DNA from: Gammaproteobacteria bacterium
GTDB lineage: Bacteria; Pseudomonadota; Gammaproteobacteria; Pseudomonadales; Cellvibrionaceae
Direction: 5' to 3'
DNA: 44,622 nucleotides
Assembly (NCBI GenBank): GCA_025362015.1
Contig: JANYIO010000107.1
Span: 1 to 44,622, forward strand
Numbering within the stretch: position 1 is the first letter of the stretch; each line of letters begins with the position of its first letter. Shown here in pieces: positions 18,750-28,207 of this stretch. The position numbers and the translations under genes were made by a program. The notes beneath the pieces were generated by a model. The model saw only the letters and a program-made list of their open reading frames with translations. It had not been told where the DNA came from and did not search any database.

Positions 18750-19883
18750 CTAATAACGCAACACAATACCCAGTGTTGCTTGCAATGAGGTGTATTCGCG
18801 AGAAATATCAGGTGATTGATTATCTCGCCATCCAGTATTCAAGATAATATTTAAAGATTTGTTAGGTTCGTATGTAATCACAAAAGGGGCAAGCACAGTA
18901 AGAGTTTCTATACGATTCAGTTCAGCTATAGGCTCATAATATCGTTTAACGTAATTTACACTACTACTAATATTTACTTTATCGGTGAATTGCCAATGTG
19001 CTGAAATGAAATAAGTTTGCACTTTAGAAGGGGTATCCACTGTTTCACCAACAGCGGGCTGACTGAGGGAATACCCACTTCCCAAACGCAATTTTGGAGA
19101 AACATCCCACTGCATATTAATGGTAGCCAGCTCACCGGAGCCATCGTTGATAACTCCCTTACGTTCGACATGAGCAAACGTAGCAGTAATGCTGGTTTTC
19201 GGCGACACTTTCCAGGTACTTTCCAATTCAAGTTGCTGAAAATCAAAATCAAAAATATCCAGTGGTGTTTCTACATAAAACCGATTTCCCGATCTTATGC
19301 GCAACACTAACGTCGAATTATTCGCGGTTTGATAACCAGCATCGAAATAGGTTTCCTTTTCATCAAAATTCAATTCCTCCAGGAGTGAATTAGAATGGAT
19401 CTGGCGCGTCTGGCGCCCACCCAGATGAAAAGTGAGTCGGTTATCATTGCCAAAGCCAACTTTTGCTTTTAGATCATCCCTGCTCACAATATCTTTCTCA
19501 AAAAACTCCCACTGGTCCGCTAAATGAGCATTGCGTAGGCCTTCAATTTCTGTATTAAAATCACTACCAAACTGCCCATTCCAACGGACTTGCCCCTCAT
19601 GAAGAGTTGCATCGAAATCACTAAGTTCATCATGTTGATAATTGCTAACATGCCAAATAGCAACGAGCCGCTGACGCCCAAATCGCTCGTCAAAGCTAAC
19701 ACCTGCGGAGGTCACTGTAATTTTTTCGGCATCCGCCGCAGGAGTCCGCGAAAAATTACTATCCCATATTTCCTGCGCTGATGTCTCAGCATGGAATAAC
19801 TGTTCTTGCGCTTTGGCATAGGCAGAAATAAAAGAACATAAAAAAAATAAACAACAATATACTTTAGAAAAATTACGCATCAA
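18750..19883 (-). CDS. Outer-membrane beta-barrel protein, EpsL-like
   Basis: Signal peptide MMRNFSKVYCCLFFLCSFISAYAKA, alternating beta-strand pattern, C-terminal aromatic (LGIVLRY); located within the EPS locus. Confidence 0.75.
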   Translation of the reverse strand: MMRNFSKVYCCLFFLCSFISAYAKAQEQLFHAETSAQEIWDSNFSRTPAADAEKITVTSAGVSFDERFGRQRLVAIWHVSNYQHDELSDFDATLHEGQVRWNGQFGSDFNTEIEGLRNAHLADQWEFFEKDIVSRDDLKAKVGFGNDNRLTFHLGGRQTRQIHSNSLLEELNFDEKETYFDAGYQTANNSTLVLRIRSGNRFYVETPLDIFDFDFQQLELESTWKVSPKTSITATFAHVERKGVINDGSGELATINMQWDVSPKLRLGSGYSLSQPAVGETVDTPSKVQTYFISAHWQFTDKVNISSSVNYVKRYYEPIAELNRIETLTVLAPFVITYEPNKSLNIILNTGWRDNQSPDISREYTSLQATLGIVLRY

Positions 19884-19903
19884 TGACTAATCTCGAAGTT
19901 TAC

Positions 19904-21361
19904 TCAATAGGCTTGCTGGCCAACAAATCCGCTGAATAAAGTGCCCCAGAGAATTTTGGTATCCAATAACAAAGACCAGTTGCGAATGTATTCTAAATCG
20001 TAAGCAATACGTCCCGACATTTTGTCCAGAGTTTCAGTTTCACCACGAAAGCCATTGATTTGTGCAAGCCCGGTAATACCTGGCTTTACTTTATGGCGCA
20101 ACATGTAACCTTTAATTTGTCCGCGATAAAATTCGTTGTGCGCAACCGCATGCGGCCGCGGGCCAACCAATGACATGCTTCCTGATAATACGTTAAATAG
20201 CTGCGGCAATTCATCAAGCGATGTACGTCGTAAAAAATTACCAAAAGCTGTTACACGCATATCGCCTTGTTTCGCCTGGGTTACATTGTCCCCATCTTCA
20301 CAGACCGTCATAGAACGAAACTTCCATACTTTAATTCGTTCACCGCCCATGCCATAACGCGTTTGTTTAAAAAATATAGGACCTGGCGATGTTAACTTAA
20401 CACCCAATCCAATAATCAGCATGGGTAACGTTAACAATAGGAGCATACCAGAACCAATGACCAAATCTTCAAGTCGTTTTGCCCAACTATTATCAACCAA
20501 CGGTGAATCATAAATACTCAGCGCAGGAATACCCTGAAAGCAGGTTAACCGTGAGTGAAGCAAGTCAAAATTAAATACATCAGGAATAACATACGGCGTT
20601 ACAGTCGTGTCTGCTAGACGATCAATAACCGCGTGCATACGCAATTCAGCACGCATGGGAAGAGTAACAAAAACGATGTCAATTTTATCATCCCGAGCAT
20701 CCTCGTAAAGCTGATCCAATCCGCCATTCACCGTAATATTTTGTCCTATTAAACGGCGACCCACATCATCGTTAGCAATACGATCATCATAAAAACCTAT
20801 TATACGATAACCCAACCAAGGCATATCGTTGACGGTGTTAATCATACGCAAACCCAGATCATTTGCACCGACGATAGCTACTCGACGCGGCTCCGAAGGA
20901 TTAGAACGTAGCTTCGCCAAAAACACACGCCGGCTCCAATGCAAACCGATCATTATGATAGGAGTCACCACTAGCCAGAGAAATATTGCGGACAGGCTTA
21001 CGCCTTTAAATGGGTGAATAAAAAACATTGGCACGCTAATAATTAACTCGGTAACAATCCAGGCGACCATTATGCGAGATGCAAGATTCAACATAGAATG
21101 GCCGCGCCATAAATAATATATTTCATTACTTTCAGCGAACAATCCGAAAATAATAACAGCACTTATGGCGAACATCGTATAAACGTTATTCCATTCTATT
21201 TGTGCAATTTGCAAAATGAACCAAAGCAAAAAAATAATAAGCAAGCTATCAAACGCACGAAACAGCGCCAATATATTGGAATGATGCAAGCGAATTTCCT
21301 GCGGCTTTGCGGACAATTCAATCGGGCTCATTGTGGCTCCCAATGTTTGCTGACTACCCAT
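19904..21361 (-). CDS. gumD-like: Undecaprenyl-phosphate glucose phosphotransferase (initiating enzyme), GumD/WcaJ family
   Basis: CoA-binding-like GANDLGLRMI, bacterial sugar transferase motifs KRLEDLVIGSGMLLLLTLPMLIIGLGVKLTSPGPIFFKQTRYGMGGERIKVWKFRSM, RRTSLDELPQLFNVLSGSMSLVGPRPHAVAHNEFY. Confidence 0.95.
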   Translation of the reverse strand: MGSQQTLGATMSPIELSAKPQEIRLHHSNILALFRAFDSLLIIFLLWFILQIAQIEWNNVYTMFAISAVIIFGLFAESNEIYYLWRGHSMLNLASRIMVAWIVTELIISVPMFFIHPFKGVSLSAIFLWLVVTPIIMIGLHWSRRVFLAKLRSNPSEPRRVAIVGANDLGLRMINTVNDMPWLGYRIIGFYDDRIANDDVGRRLIGQNITVNGGLDQLYEDARDDKIDIVFVTLPMRAELRMHAVIDRLADTTVTPYVIPDVFNFDLLHSRLTCFQGIPALSIYDSPLVDNSWAKRLEDLVIGSGMLLLLTLPMLIIGLGVKLTSPGPIFFKQTRYGMGGERIKVWKFRSMTVCEDGDNVTQAKQGDMRVTAFGNFLRRTSLDELPQLFNVLSGSMSLVGPRPHAVAHNEFYRGQIKGYMLRHKVKPGITGLAQINGFRGETETLDKMSGRIAYDLEYIRNWSLLLDTKILWGTLFSGFVGQQAY

Positions 21362-21451
21362 AACGAACTCTCCACGCAGATGACTACCTTATTCATGTGA
21401 TCTGCACTAATCAAGCCAAAAAATACATCATAAAAATAAATTGAATATTTT

Positions 21452-21808
21452 TTGATATGTAAAAACAACGGAAAAAAATTCAAGAATACTGAATGGCGCG
21501 CGCTTCATTTCAAGGCACACCCTGAAAAAATGCTCATGAAAGTAATGCACAACAGAAAAAATAAAATCTTTTGTGACCAGGAGTCAGAACTATATAAAAT
21601 AAGATGGCTTCAATCGGTGCGTTGGCACACATACAATACTGTCAGCGGAGCAATTGTCGTTTTAACGAAAGGCCGCGAAGAGGTGGATTTATTTTGTGCG
21701 GATTATTTGTTTGCGAAATGTATAAATAAAAAATCATTTAATGTCGCGGAAATTGTTTATGTAAATGCCCACATGCGGGCATCTATTGAATACTCGGCCT
21801 CTATTTGA
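21452..21808 (+). CDS. Hypothetical small protein
   Basis: 118-aa ORF divergent from gumD; no recognised domain; end abuts a repeat array. Confidence 0.35.
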   Translation: MICKNNGKKFKNTEWRALHFKAHPEKMLMKVMHNRKNKIFCDQESELYKIRWLQSVRWHTYNTVSGAIVVLTKGREEVDLFCADYLFAKCINKKSFNVAEIVYVNAHMRASIEYSASI

Positions 21809-21912
21809 TACACAGTTCCTATTTTTTGATACGCAGTTCCTGTTTTTTAATAAGCAGTTCCTATTTTTGATACACAATTCCTATTTTTGATGCACAGCTC
21901 TATTTGATGCGT
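21801..21912. repeat. Tandem array of about five and a half 18-21 bp units
   Basis: CTATTTGATACACAGTTC / CTATTTTTTGATACGCAGTTC / CTGTTTTTTAATAAGCAGTTC / CTATTTTTGATACACAATTC / CTATTTTTGATGCACAGCTC / TATTTGATGCGTC. Confidence 0.92.
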
Positions 21913-22745
21913 CGCACCAGCTTACCTATCACATCCCAGAGCATAGGCGGCATCACTGCTTTCCCGATCCGTCTAGCCCGGTCAGACTTACTCATAAATA
22001 AAAAGAGTGAATTTTGCCGAGCTTCGCGATCAATTTTGGCAAAACGATTTGAGTAATAATAAGACGCCAGTGAGCGCCGTTTTACACCTTCTGGAGGCGT
22101 AAGAGGATGCGGGTGACCATGAAAACTGTTGCGCCCATGTCGCATTAGAATAGTGCGACCAAACTCTGGCTCAACGCTGGTTACCCGCTGTGTAGCGGTG
22201 GCATCCCATAATTCCAGTGCACCGCCCCACTCCGGTAGCCAGCATTTATTGAGGTAGGTAATCATTACCATTTCATTATGCAGACCTGAACGTAAATGTC
22301 GGTCAAAATCCCGATGAATCCCAAAACGTCCACCTGGCTTGGTTTCATGCAGCCCACCACCATAAAGATGGGCGTCAACCAGTAACTCATCAACTTCCGT
22401 CAAGAGTGAAAGTACCTGCACAAACCAGCCAGAATTTACCAAACCAAAATATATTTGGCTGGCCGGGCCAAGACTCGAACCCAGGACAGAACGTTGCGTA
22501 CTTTGATTTTTATTTGCCACCGAGCGCCATGCTGATGCATCATTTAACTCAAACTCTTCTAATATCAACTCAAGCAGCACCGGGTTGAACCAGTTATTTT
22601 CTATAAGGTGTTGAAATGGCTGGGCAGATTGCAGGCGATTACGCAAATTGAGCAAATAAGCTTCATCGTATAAACACGGATCAACAAGTTCCTTCAAGCC
22701 AAGTCGCTTGCCGCGAATGGTTACAAAATCATCTGAGCCAAGCAT
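21900..22745 (-). CDS. 2OG-Fe(II) oxygenase (prolyl 4-hydroxylase-like)
   Basis: GGRFGIHRDFDRH (HxD), YLNKCWLPEWGGALELWD, FGRTILMRHGRNSFHGHPHPLTPPEGVKRRSLASYYYS. Confidence 0.88.
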   Translation of the reverse strand: MLGSDDFVTIRGKRLGLKELVDPCLYDEAYLLNLRNRLQSAQPFQHLIENNWFNPVLLELILEEFELNDASAWRSVANKNQSTQRSVLGSSLGPASQIYFGLVNSGWFVQVLSLLTEVDELLVDAHLYGGGLHETKPGGRFGIHRDFDRHLRSGLHNEMVMITYLNKCWLPEWGGALELWDATATQRVTSVEPEFGRTILMRHGRNSFHGHPHPLTPPEGVKRRSLASYYYSNRFAKIDREARQNSLFLFMSKSDRARRIGKAVMPPMLWDVIGKLVRRIK

Positions 22746-22878
22746 TGAGCATCTCCAGTCATAAAACTAAAAACATCACATTTCATCATGAGAATAATGA
22801 TAATGACGTCTAAGTTATCATGCAACTATCAAGCCCGCAGCTATATAATGATCACTACCTACCGATAAATAACTATTT

Positions 22879-23382
22879 ATGACCCACCTGAAATACTTTA
22901 CTGGCTATCCAAGCGAAACTACCGAGCAAGTCCAACAGGTTATTGTTGATCAGCGCTTGAGTGAAATCCTGCTTAAAAAATATCCCCACGCTCATGCGGT
23001 ACGCACCGACAACAACCTGTATCAGTACACTATGGATTTAAAAAATCAATTTATGAGCAAGGCACACCCACTTAGCAAAGTTTCCTACGACAGCAAAATT
23101 AAAGTGATTCAGCACGCACTCGGTCAACATCATTACATCAACAGAATACAAGGCAATAAAACCAAGGCAGTGAATGAAATTAAAATCGCTAGCCTCTTTC
23201 GCGTTGCGCCAGAAGCTTTTTTAAAAATGATTGTGGTGCATGAGCTGGCGCATTTTAAAGAGAAGGAGCACAACAAAGCGTTTTACCAACTTTGCCGGCA
23301 TATGGAACCCAATTACCATCAATACGAATTTGATGTGCGTTTGTATCTTACGCAACTGGATTTGTTTGGGGAGATTTACTAA
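22879..23382 (+). CDS. YgjP-like (M48-type/DUF45) metallopeptidase
   Basis: MIVVHELAHFKEKEHNKAFYQLCRHMEPNY zinc-peptidase signature. Confidence 0.85.
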   Translation: MTHLKYFTGYPSETTEQVQQVIVDQRLSEILLKKYPHAHAVRTDNNLYQYTMDLKNQFMSKAHPLSKVSYDSKIKVIQHALGQHHYINRIQGNKTKAVNEIKIASLFRVAPEAFLKMIVVHELAHFKEKEHNKAFYQLCRHMEPNYHQYEFDVRLYLTQLDLFGEIY

Positions 23383-23390
23383 TGGAAAAA

Positions 23391-24041
23391 TTATTGTTTC
23401 TGAAATTCCGCAAAAACTTCTACATCAACTTTATCTGCAATCGCGGGAACTAAATAATCAATACCAAAAACGGAGCGATTGAAACTTGTGATTGCAGAAA
23501 ATCCTAATGTGTAATTTCCGGTTAACATATTATTCCCACCACCATTAAACACCACATCTAAAACAATCGGTTCAGTTACACCATGCAAAGCCAGCGTACC
23601 GGTAAACTTTGCATGCTTTTCATCGAGCAGTTGCACGCTGGTGGTTTTAAATAAAGCTTGTGGATATTTTTCAGCATCAAACCAACTACTACCGCGCAAA
23701 GTGTCTTCAAGGTCCTCGTTATTAACATCAACGCTGGCAATATTAATCAACGCCGATAATTTTGCATTAGCCATATTTTTTGGATCAAATTCTAAACTTG
23801 CTTCCACCGTATTAAAGCGCCCGACAAAAGTCGACATGCCCATGTGATTTATCTTAAACAAAACACTGGTATGCTGAGGGTCAGTTTTATAGCTACCTTT
23901 TTCGAGTAACGCAATAACGGTTTTTATTTTTGGCTGAATCAGATAACCGCAAGAAGACAACACCGACATGAGTGCCGCGGCCATTAACAAGATAATGAGT
24001 GAGCGGTGATATTGTTGAATACAATTGCGCATAAAACTCAC
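23391..24041 (-). CDS. YceI family protein (lipocalin-like), putative lipoprotein
   Basis: DPQHTSVLFKINHMGMSTFVGRFNTVEASLEFDP, LRGSSWFDAEKYPQALFKT, GVTEPIVLDVVFNG; lipobox LSSC. Confidence 0.9.
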   Translation of the reverse strand: MSFMRNCIQQYHRSLIILLMAAALMSVLSSCGYLIQPKIKTVIALLEKGSYKTDPQHTSVLFKINHMGMSTFVGRFNTVEASLEFDPKNMANAKLSALINIASVDVNNEDLEDTLRGSSWFDAEKYPQALFKTTSVQLLDEKHAKFTGTLALHGVTEPIVLDVVFNGGGNNMLTGNYTLGFSAITSFNRSVFGIDYLVPAIADKVDVEVFAEFQKQ

Positions 24042-24071
24042 TCACTAAAAACAAATATCGATTAAAAATAT

Positions 24072-24098
24072 AAAGCTCCGACTAAGGAGCTTTTTTTG
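24072..24098. terminator. Rho-independent terminator (hairpin between yceI-like and minE)
   Basis: AAAGCTCC-GACTA-AGGAGCTTTTTTT. Confidence 0.6.
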
Positions 24099-24127
24099 TT
24101 TTTCCGATGCATTAATCTTATTGATTG

Positions 24128-24379
24128 CTATTCTGGCAAAGTAATATTTAATTCCAATACCGAGCAATGATCAGATTCATCCAAACTTACAACGACCTGA
24201 TCCGAATCAATATTAATGTACTTGCGAATAACATCGATAATTTCTTGTTGCATCTTCGGTAAAAAATCCGGTTGTTTACGCCTATGGCGCTCATGCGCAA
24301 CAATAATTTGTAGCCGTTCTTTGGCGCGCGCCGCCGATGTAGGCTCACTCTTTTTTTGAAAGTAACTGAAAAAGCTCAC
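24128..24379 (-). CDS. minE: Cell division topological specificity factor MinE
   Basis: 83 aa; [40 protein letters not shown]; downstream of minD. Confidence 0.97.
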   Translation of the reverse strand: MSFFSYFQKKSEPTSAARAKERLQIIVAHERHRRKQPDFLPKMQQEIIDVIRKYINIDSDQVVVSLDESDHCSVLELNITLPE

Positions 24380-24381
24380 AA

Positions 24382-25194
24382 TTATTTACCTCCTAGCAAA
24401 CGCTTGAAGAAACTTTTCTTTTCTTCCTCAAGAAACCTATGGGCCACATCTTTACCAAGCAATCTATCCACGGCATCATTATATGCCTGCCCCACTTGCG
24501 TCTCTGCATCTAAAATAACGGGAGTACCCTGATTGGATGCCTTTAGCACCGCTTCTGATTCCGGGATAACCCCTAACAATGGAATTGCCAAAATATCTTC
24601 TACGTCACTAACGCTTAGCATTTCACCATTAGCAACACGTATTGGATTATAACGGGTTAATAATAAATGCTCTTGAATAGGCTCAAGGCTTTGCTCTGCA
24701 CGGCGCGATTTACTTTGTAAAATACCGAGAATGCGATCCGAATCGCGCACCGATGAAACTTCAGGATTAGTTACCACAATCGCAATATCCGCAAAATACA
24801 ATGCCATGAGTGCGCCCTGCTCAATCCCAGCAGGTGAGTCGCACACTATGTATTCAAAATCTTTTGCAAGTTCATTTAAAATCTTTTCCACACCATCCCT
24901 CACTAACGCATCTTTATCGCGTGTTTGTGATGCAGGTAGAATATATAAACCTTCAGTACGCTTATCTTTAATTAATGCCTGATTGAGTGTGGATTCACCT
25001 TTAATGACATTCACAAAATCGTAAACTACACGGCGTTCACAACCCATAATCAAATCGAGATTACGCAAACCGACATCAAAATCGATGACGACAGTTTTAT
25101 GACCACGCATAGCCAAACCCGTACTAATTGCAGCACTAGTGGTGGTTTTACCCACACCACCCTTACCTGATGTTACAACAATAATCTTGGCCAA
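24382..25194 (-). CDS. minD: Septum site-determining ATPase MinD
   Basis: [59 protein letters not shown]. Confidence 0.98.
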   Translation of the reverse strand: MAKIIVVTSGKGGVGKTTTSAAISTGLAMRGHKTVVIDFDVGLRNLDLIMGCERRVVYDFVNVIKGESTLNQALIKDKRTEGLYILPASQTRDKDALVRDGVEKILNELAKDFEYIVCDSPAGIEQGALMALYFADIAIVVTNPEVSSVRDSDRILGILQSKSRRAEQSLEPIQEHLLLTRYNPIRVANGEMLSVSDVEDILAIPLLGVIPESEAVLKASNQGTPVILDAETQVGQAYNDAVDRLLGKDVAHRFLEEEKKSFFKRLLGGK

Positions 25195-25260
25195 GTGAGG
25201 CTCCCATACATTAAATTAAAATAATAAATAATTAAAAAAAATGAAAATAAAAAATAATGT

Positions 25261-26013
25261 TTAACTATTTGCTAATGCCTCAATAATAACTTTTTCGCCA
25301 CTTAAAGATATTTGCGTAGGCTTTTTAAACAATTCTTTAGGCAAGGCCTCTTGCAATACAAAGTTACCTGCAATAGCAACTAATTCAGCTTCGAATTGCT
25401 GACAAAAAATTCGCGCCCCCACATCACCTTTGACACCCGCAAGCGCACGACCACGCAGTGATCCATAAATATGAATATGTCCATCTGCTAAAACTTCTGC
25501 ACCCTCACTAACTTGAGCGAGCACAATTAAATCAGCGCCTTCAGCATAAATCTGCTGGCCGGAACGCACGGGGCGTGTAATAACTTTACTAACACGCTGC
25601 ACCAAGCGCTCTTCAATGACAACCCGCTCTTCGATCACAGCTTCCAGAGTTTTAGCGGATTCTTGTATCGGTATTTTTAATGCACGTTCAGAGGGTTTGG
25701 ATAATACTGCCAAGCCCGTTGCCTGCACGCTAGCCAACAACACTTCAGGCACGGAAGTAAACCCGAGCGGCTGTAAATTGAGTGAGCGGCAAATTTGCAC
25801 CAATGGTGCAGCATTTTTAATTAGCGCTGTGCATTTTTCCGGGTTTTCTAACTTTTCAAGACTTATCAGTACCGGTGAGTTATCAAAAAAATGAGGAGCT
25901 TGGTCTATCTTCTCTTTAAGCTCGGCAGAGAGTGTTTTGGGGTTGTAGTCTATTAAAGCCAATACCACTACCGTTAACGCACTACCTTTAAGCTGAAAAC
26001 TTACATCAATCAT
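25261..26013 (-). CDS. minC: Septum site-determining protein MinC
   Basis: VTRPVRSGQQIYAEGADLIVLAQVSEGAEVLADGHIHIYGSLRGRALAGVKGD; upstream of minD. Confidence 0.97.
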   Translation of the reverse strand: MIDVSFQLKGSALTVVVLALIDYNPKTLSAELKEKIDQAPHFFDNSPVLISLEKLENPEKCTALIKNAAPLVQICRSLNLQPLGFTSVPEVLLASVQATGLAVLSKPSERALKIPIQESAKTLEAVIEERVVIEERLVQRVSKVITRPVRSGQQIYAEGADLIVLAQVSEGAEVLADGHIHIYGSLRGRALAGVKGDVGARIFCQQFEAELVAIAGNFVLQEALPKELFKKPTQISLSGEKVIIEALANS

Positions 26014-26247
26014 TACACGTGCTCATCTGCATAAGTAAGAGTCATACTTTAGGCCGCTATTATCAAGCCCGTAGTTTTTTAGTCAAGTCACTTGGTTCAG
26101 TCAAGCCAAAGTACTTGAACCCTACCGATGCTTACTCCATTATGGTTTGTTATTCAGTCGCGGTTAAGGCACAAAAACTTATAAAGGGTTTGGAAGTCAG
26201 AGTTACATCTGAGCTATCGCCAACAGGACAAAACACGGGGTAACATC

Positions 26248-27927
26248 ATGAAACTGTTCAGCAGCATTGCTTTAACCAACCAGCTTTTTTTGCGGGCCTT
26301 TGCCATTTTGTCTTTTGCCCTACTCCCTATAGTTATGATTTCCGCGCCCGCCCGTGCCGAAAATGATACATCCCACCAAAAACCTGACACTGTAGAATTT
26401 AGCCAGGCAGAGCTTGATCAAATTCTCGCACCTATTGCGCTTTATCCAGACACCATTCTCTCTCAGGTCTTAATTGCTGCAACCTATCCCATTGAGGTAG
26501 TTCAAGCTGACCGTTGGGCGCGTGCTCACACCACAGCAAAAGGTACAGATGCAGTGAAACTGGTAGAGAACAAAGATTGGGATCCAAGCGTAAAAGCGTT
26601 GGTCGCCTTTCCCGATATTTTACAGCGCATGAGCGATGATGTTGATTGGACACAAAAACTCGGCGATGCATTTTTAAACGATGAAGGTCGCGTAATGGAT
26701 AGCGTACAAAGCCTGCGCAAAAAGGCCTATGCCTCAGGTAGCCTGAACAAAGTTCAACACTTAAAAGTACAACGCGATGATGATGAAATTGTGATTGAAC
26801 CAGCGGAAGAGCGCGTGGTGTATGTACCGGTTTACGATACTCGCGTAGTTTATGGCAATTGGTGGTGGCCAGATTATCCGCCGGTGTACTGGCATTACCC
26901 CAGCTATACCTATGTGTCAGGTTTTTACTGGGGCCCGAGTATTTTTATCGGCCCGACTTTTTTCTACAGCTCATGTCAATGGCACGACCGCCATGTTGTG
27001 GTAATTGATCATTATGATCGCGGTTATGCACGCCCTAATTTTTATACCAGCACAAGTATCGTACATTATGAAGGCGCAAGAGAATGGCATCACGAACCCA
27101 TTCATAGACGCGGCGTTGCCTATTATAATAATCGCTTGCGTGATGATTATGGCAGTCGTCATGAAAGCTATCGCGATGCGCATGTTTATCGCGACCAATA
27201 TCGCGGCCAAAATAACGAAAGAAATAATGAAGAAAATAGAGGCGCACCTACGCATCCCCAAACGCGTTTTGATGAAACCCATCGGGGGAACTCTCGTATA
27301 AATCCATCAAATGGTATTAGTTTTGCCACGCCAGTTAATCAAGCTACCAATAACAATCCACCCGTTGATCGCGCAGAACAATTACGTGCACGTATGCAAC
27401 GCCCAACAGATGTGAATAATAACAATGCTAATTCGCGCGGACCTGAACGCATTGATCGTACGTTAAGCCGTGGTGGAGTTGACCATTCTAACGATAGAAA
27501 CAACGAGCAAAATAACGAAAGATCAATCGACAGAGCGAATAATAATCATCAACCAGTTACTCGCACTGAAACGACTGATCATCCAGATTACAACACTACC
27601 AATAACCAGGAAGCGCACGAACGCTTTCAGCAAGAGCAGAATCGTACAGCTCATGCACAACAGGCGCCCGTGCAAGTAAACCCTCCTCGTCAGGAAGGCA
27701 ATGAAAACAATAATGGCGGGTCAAGGCTAGATCGCATTCAACAAGAGCGCGCGCAAAACAACGAACGCAGAGTCGACACGAATAGCGGCCGCGCAATGCG
27801 TATTGATGACAGCATGACACGTCGCGTTGAAACACAACGTGAAAGTCCACGCGAGGAGCACACCAACAATGACGGAGGCAACAGAATGCGGCGTGGCGAT
27901 TCAAAAGATGACGACAGAAGACATTAA
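26248..27927 (+). CDS. DUF3300 domain protein with Asn/Arg-rich low-complexity C-terminus
   Basis: LDQILAPIALYPDTILSQVLIAATYPIEVVQADRW; PAEERVVYVPVYDTRVVYGNWWWPDYPPVYWHYP. Confidence 0.88.
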   Translation: MKLFSSIALTNQLFLRAFAILSFALLPIVMISAPARAENDTSHQKPDTVEFSQAELDQILAPIALYPDTILSQVLIAATYPIEVVQADRWARAHTTAKGTDAVKLVENKDWDPSVKALVAFPDILQRMSDDVDWTQKLGDAFLNDEGRVMDSVQSLRKKAYASGSLNKVQHLKVQRDDDEIVIEPAEERVVYVPVYDTRVVYGNWWWPDYPPVYWHYPSYTYVSGFYWGPSIFIGPTFFYSSCQWHDRHVVVIDHYDRGYARPNFYTSTSIVHYEGAREWHHEPIHRRGVAYYNNRLRDDYGSRHESYRDAHVYRDQYRGQNNERNNEENRGAPTHPQTRFDETHRGNSRINPSNGISFATPVNQATNNNPPVDRAEQLRARMQRPTDVNNNNANSRGPERIDRTLSRGGVDHSNDRNNEQNNERSIDRANNNHQPVTRTETTDHPDYNTTNNQEAHERFQQEQNRTAHAQQAPVQVNPPRQEGNENNNGGSRLDRIQQERAQNNERRVDTNSGRAMRIDDSMTRRVETQRESPREEHTNNDGGNRMRRGDSKDDDRRH

Positions 27928-27956
27928 AAAAGTACCATCCCTGATAAACAGCCTTT

Positions 27957-27987
27957 AAAAACTCGGTCGCAAGCGACCGAGTTTTTA
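27957..27987 (+). terminator. Rho-independent terminator after the DUF3300 gene
   Basis: AAAAACTCGGTCGC-AA-GCGACCGAGTTTTT. Confidence 0.85.
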
Positions 27988-28207
27988 GAAGAGCTCCAGC
28001 CGCTTACTGCATCCCATGCAGCCATCATAAAGTTTTGAATCAAACAGTATTCGTTAATGGCTTCTCATTACTACGTGGGGTAAAACGTGCGGTAAAAAAC
28101 ATCAAAAAAATAGAGTACTTTCCTTTCACTCCACCTTGGCTTTCTCTATAGTACGCGCTTCATAAAAGGCTACGCGCTTTACTATTTCCCCGCTACCGAG
28201 GTGCCCC

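Noticed and set aside
21801-21912. Possible CRISPR array
   Set aside because: Units are contiguous 18-21 bp direct repeats with no unique spacers and no cas genes.
26019-26243. 74-aa plus-strand ORF between minC and the DUF3300 gene
   Set aside because: Lies in the intergenic promoter region with no domain or clear RBS; likely chance ORF.
26971-27301. Overlapping ORFs in both strands inside the DUF3300 gene (Ile/Ala-rich)
   Set aside because: Shadow frames of the compositionally biased His/Tyr/Asn-rich CDS.
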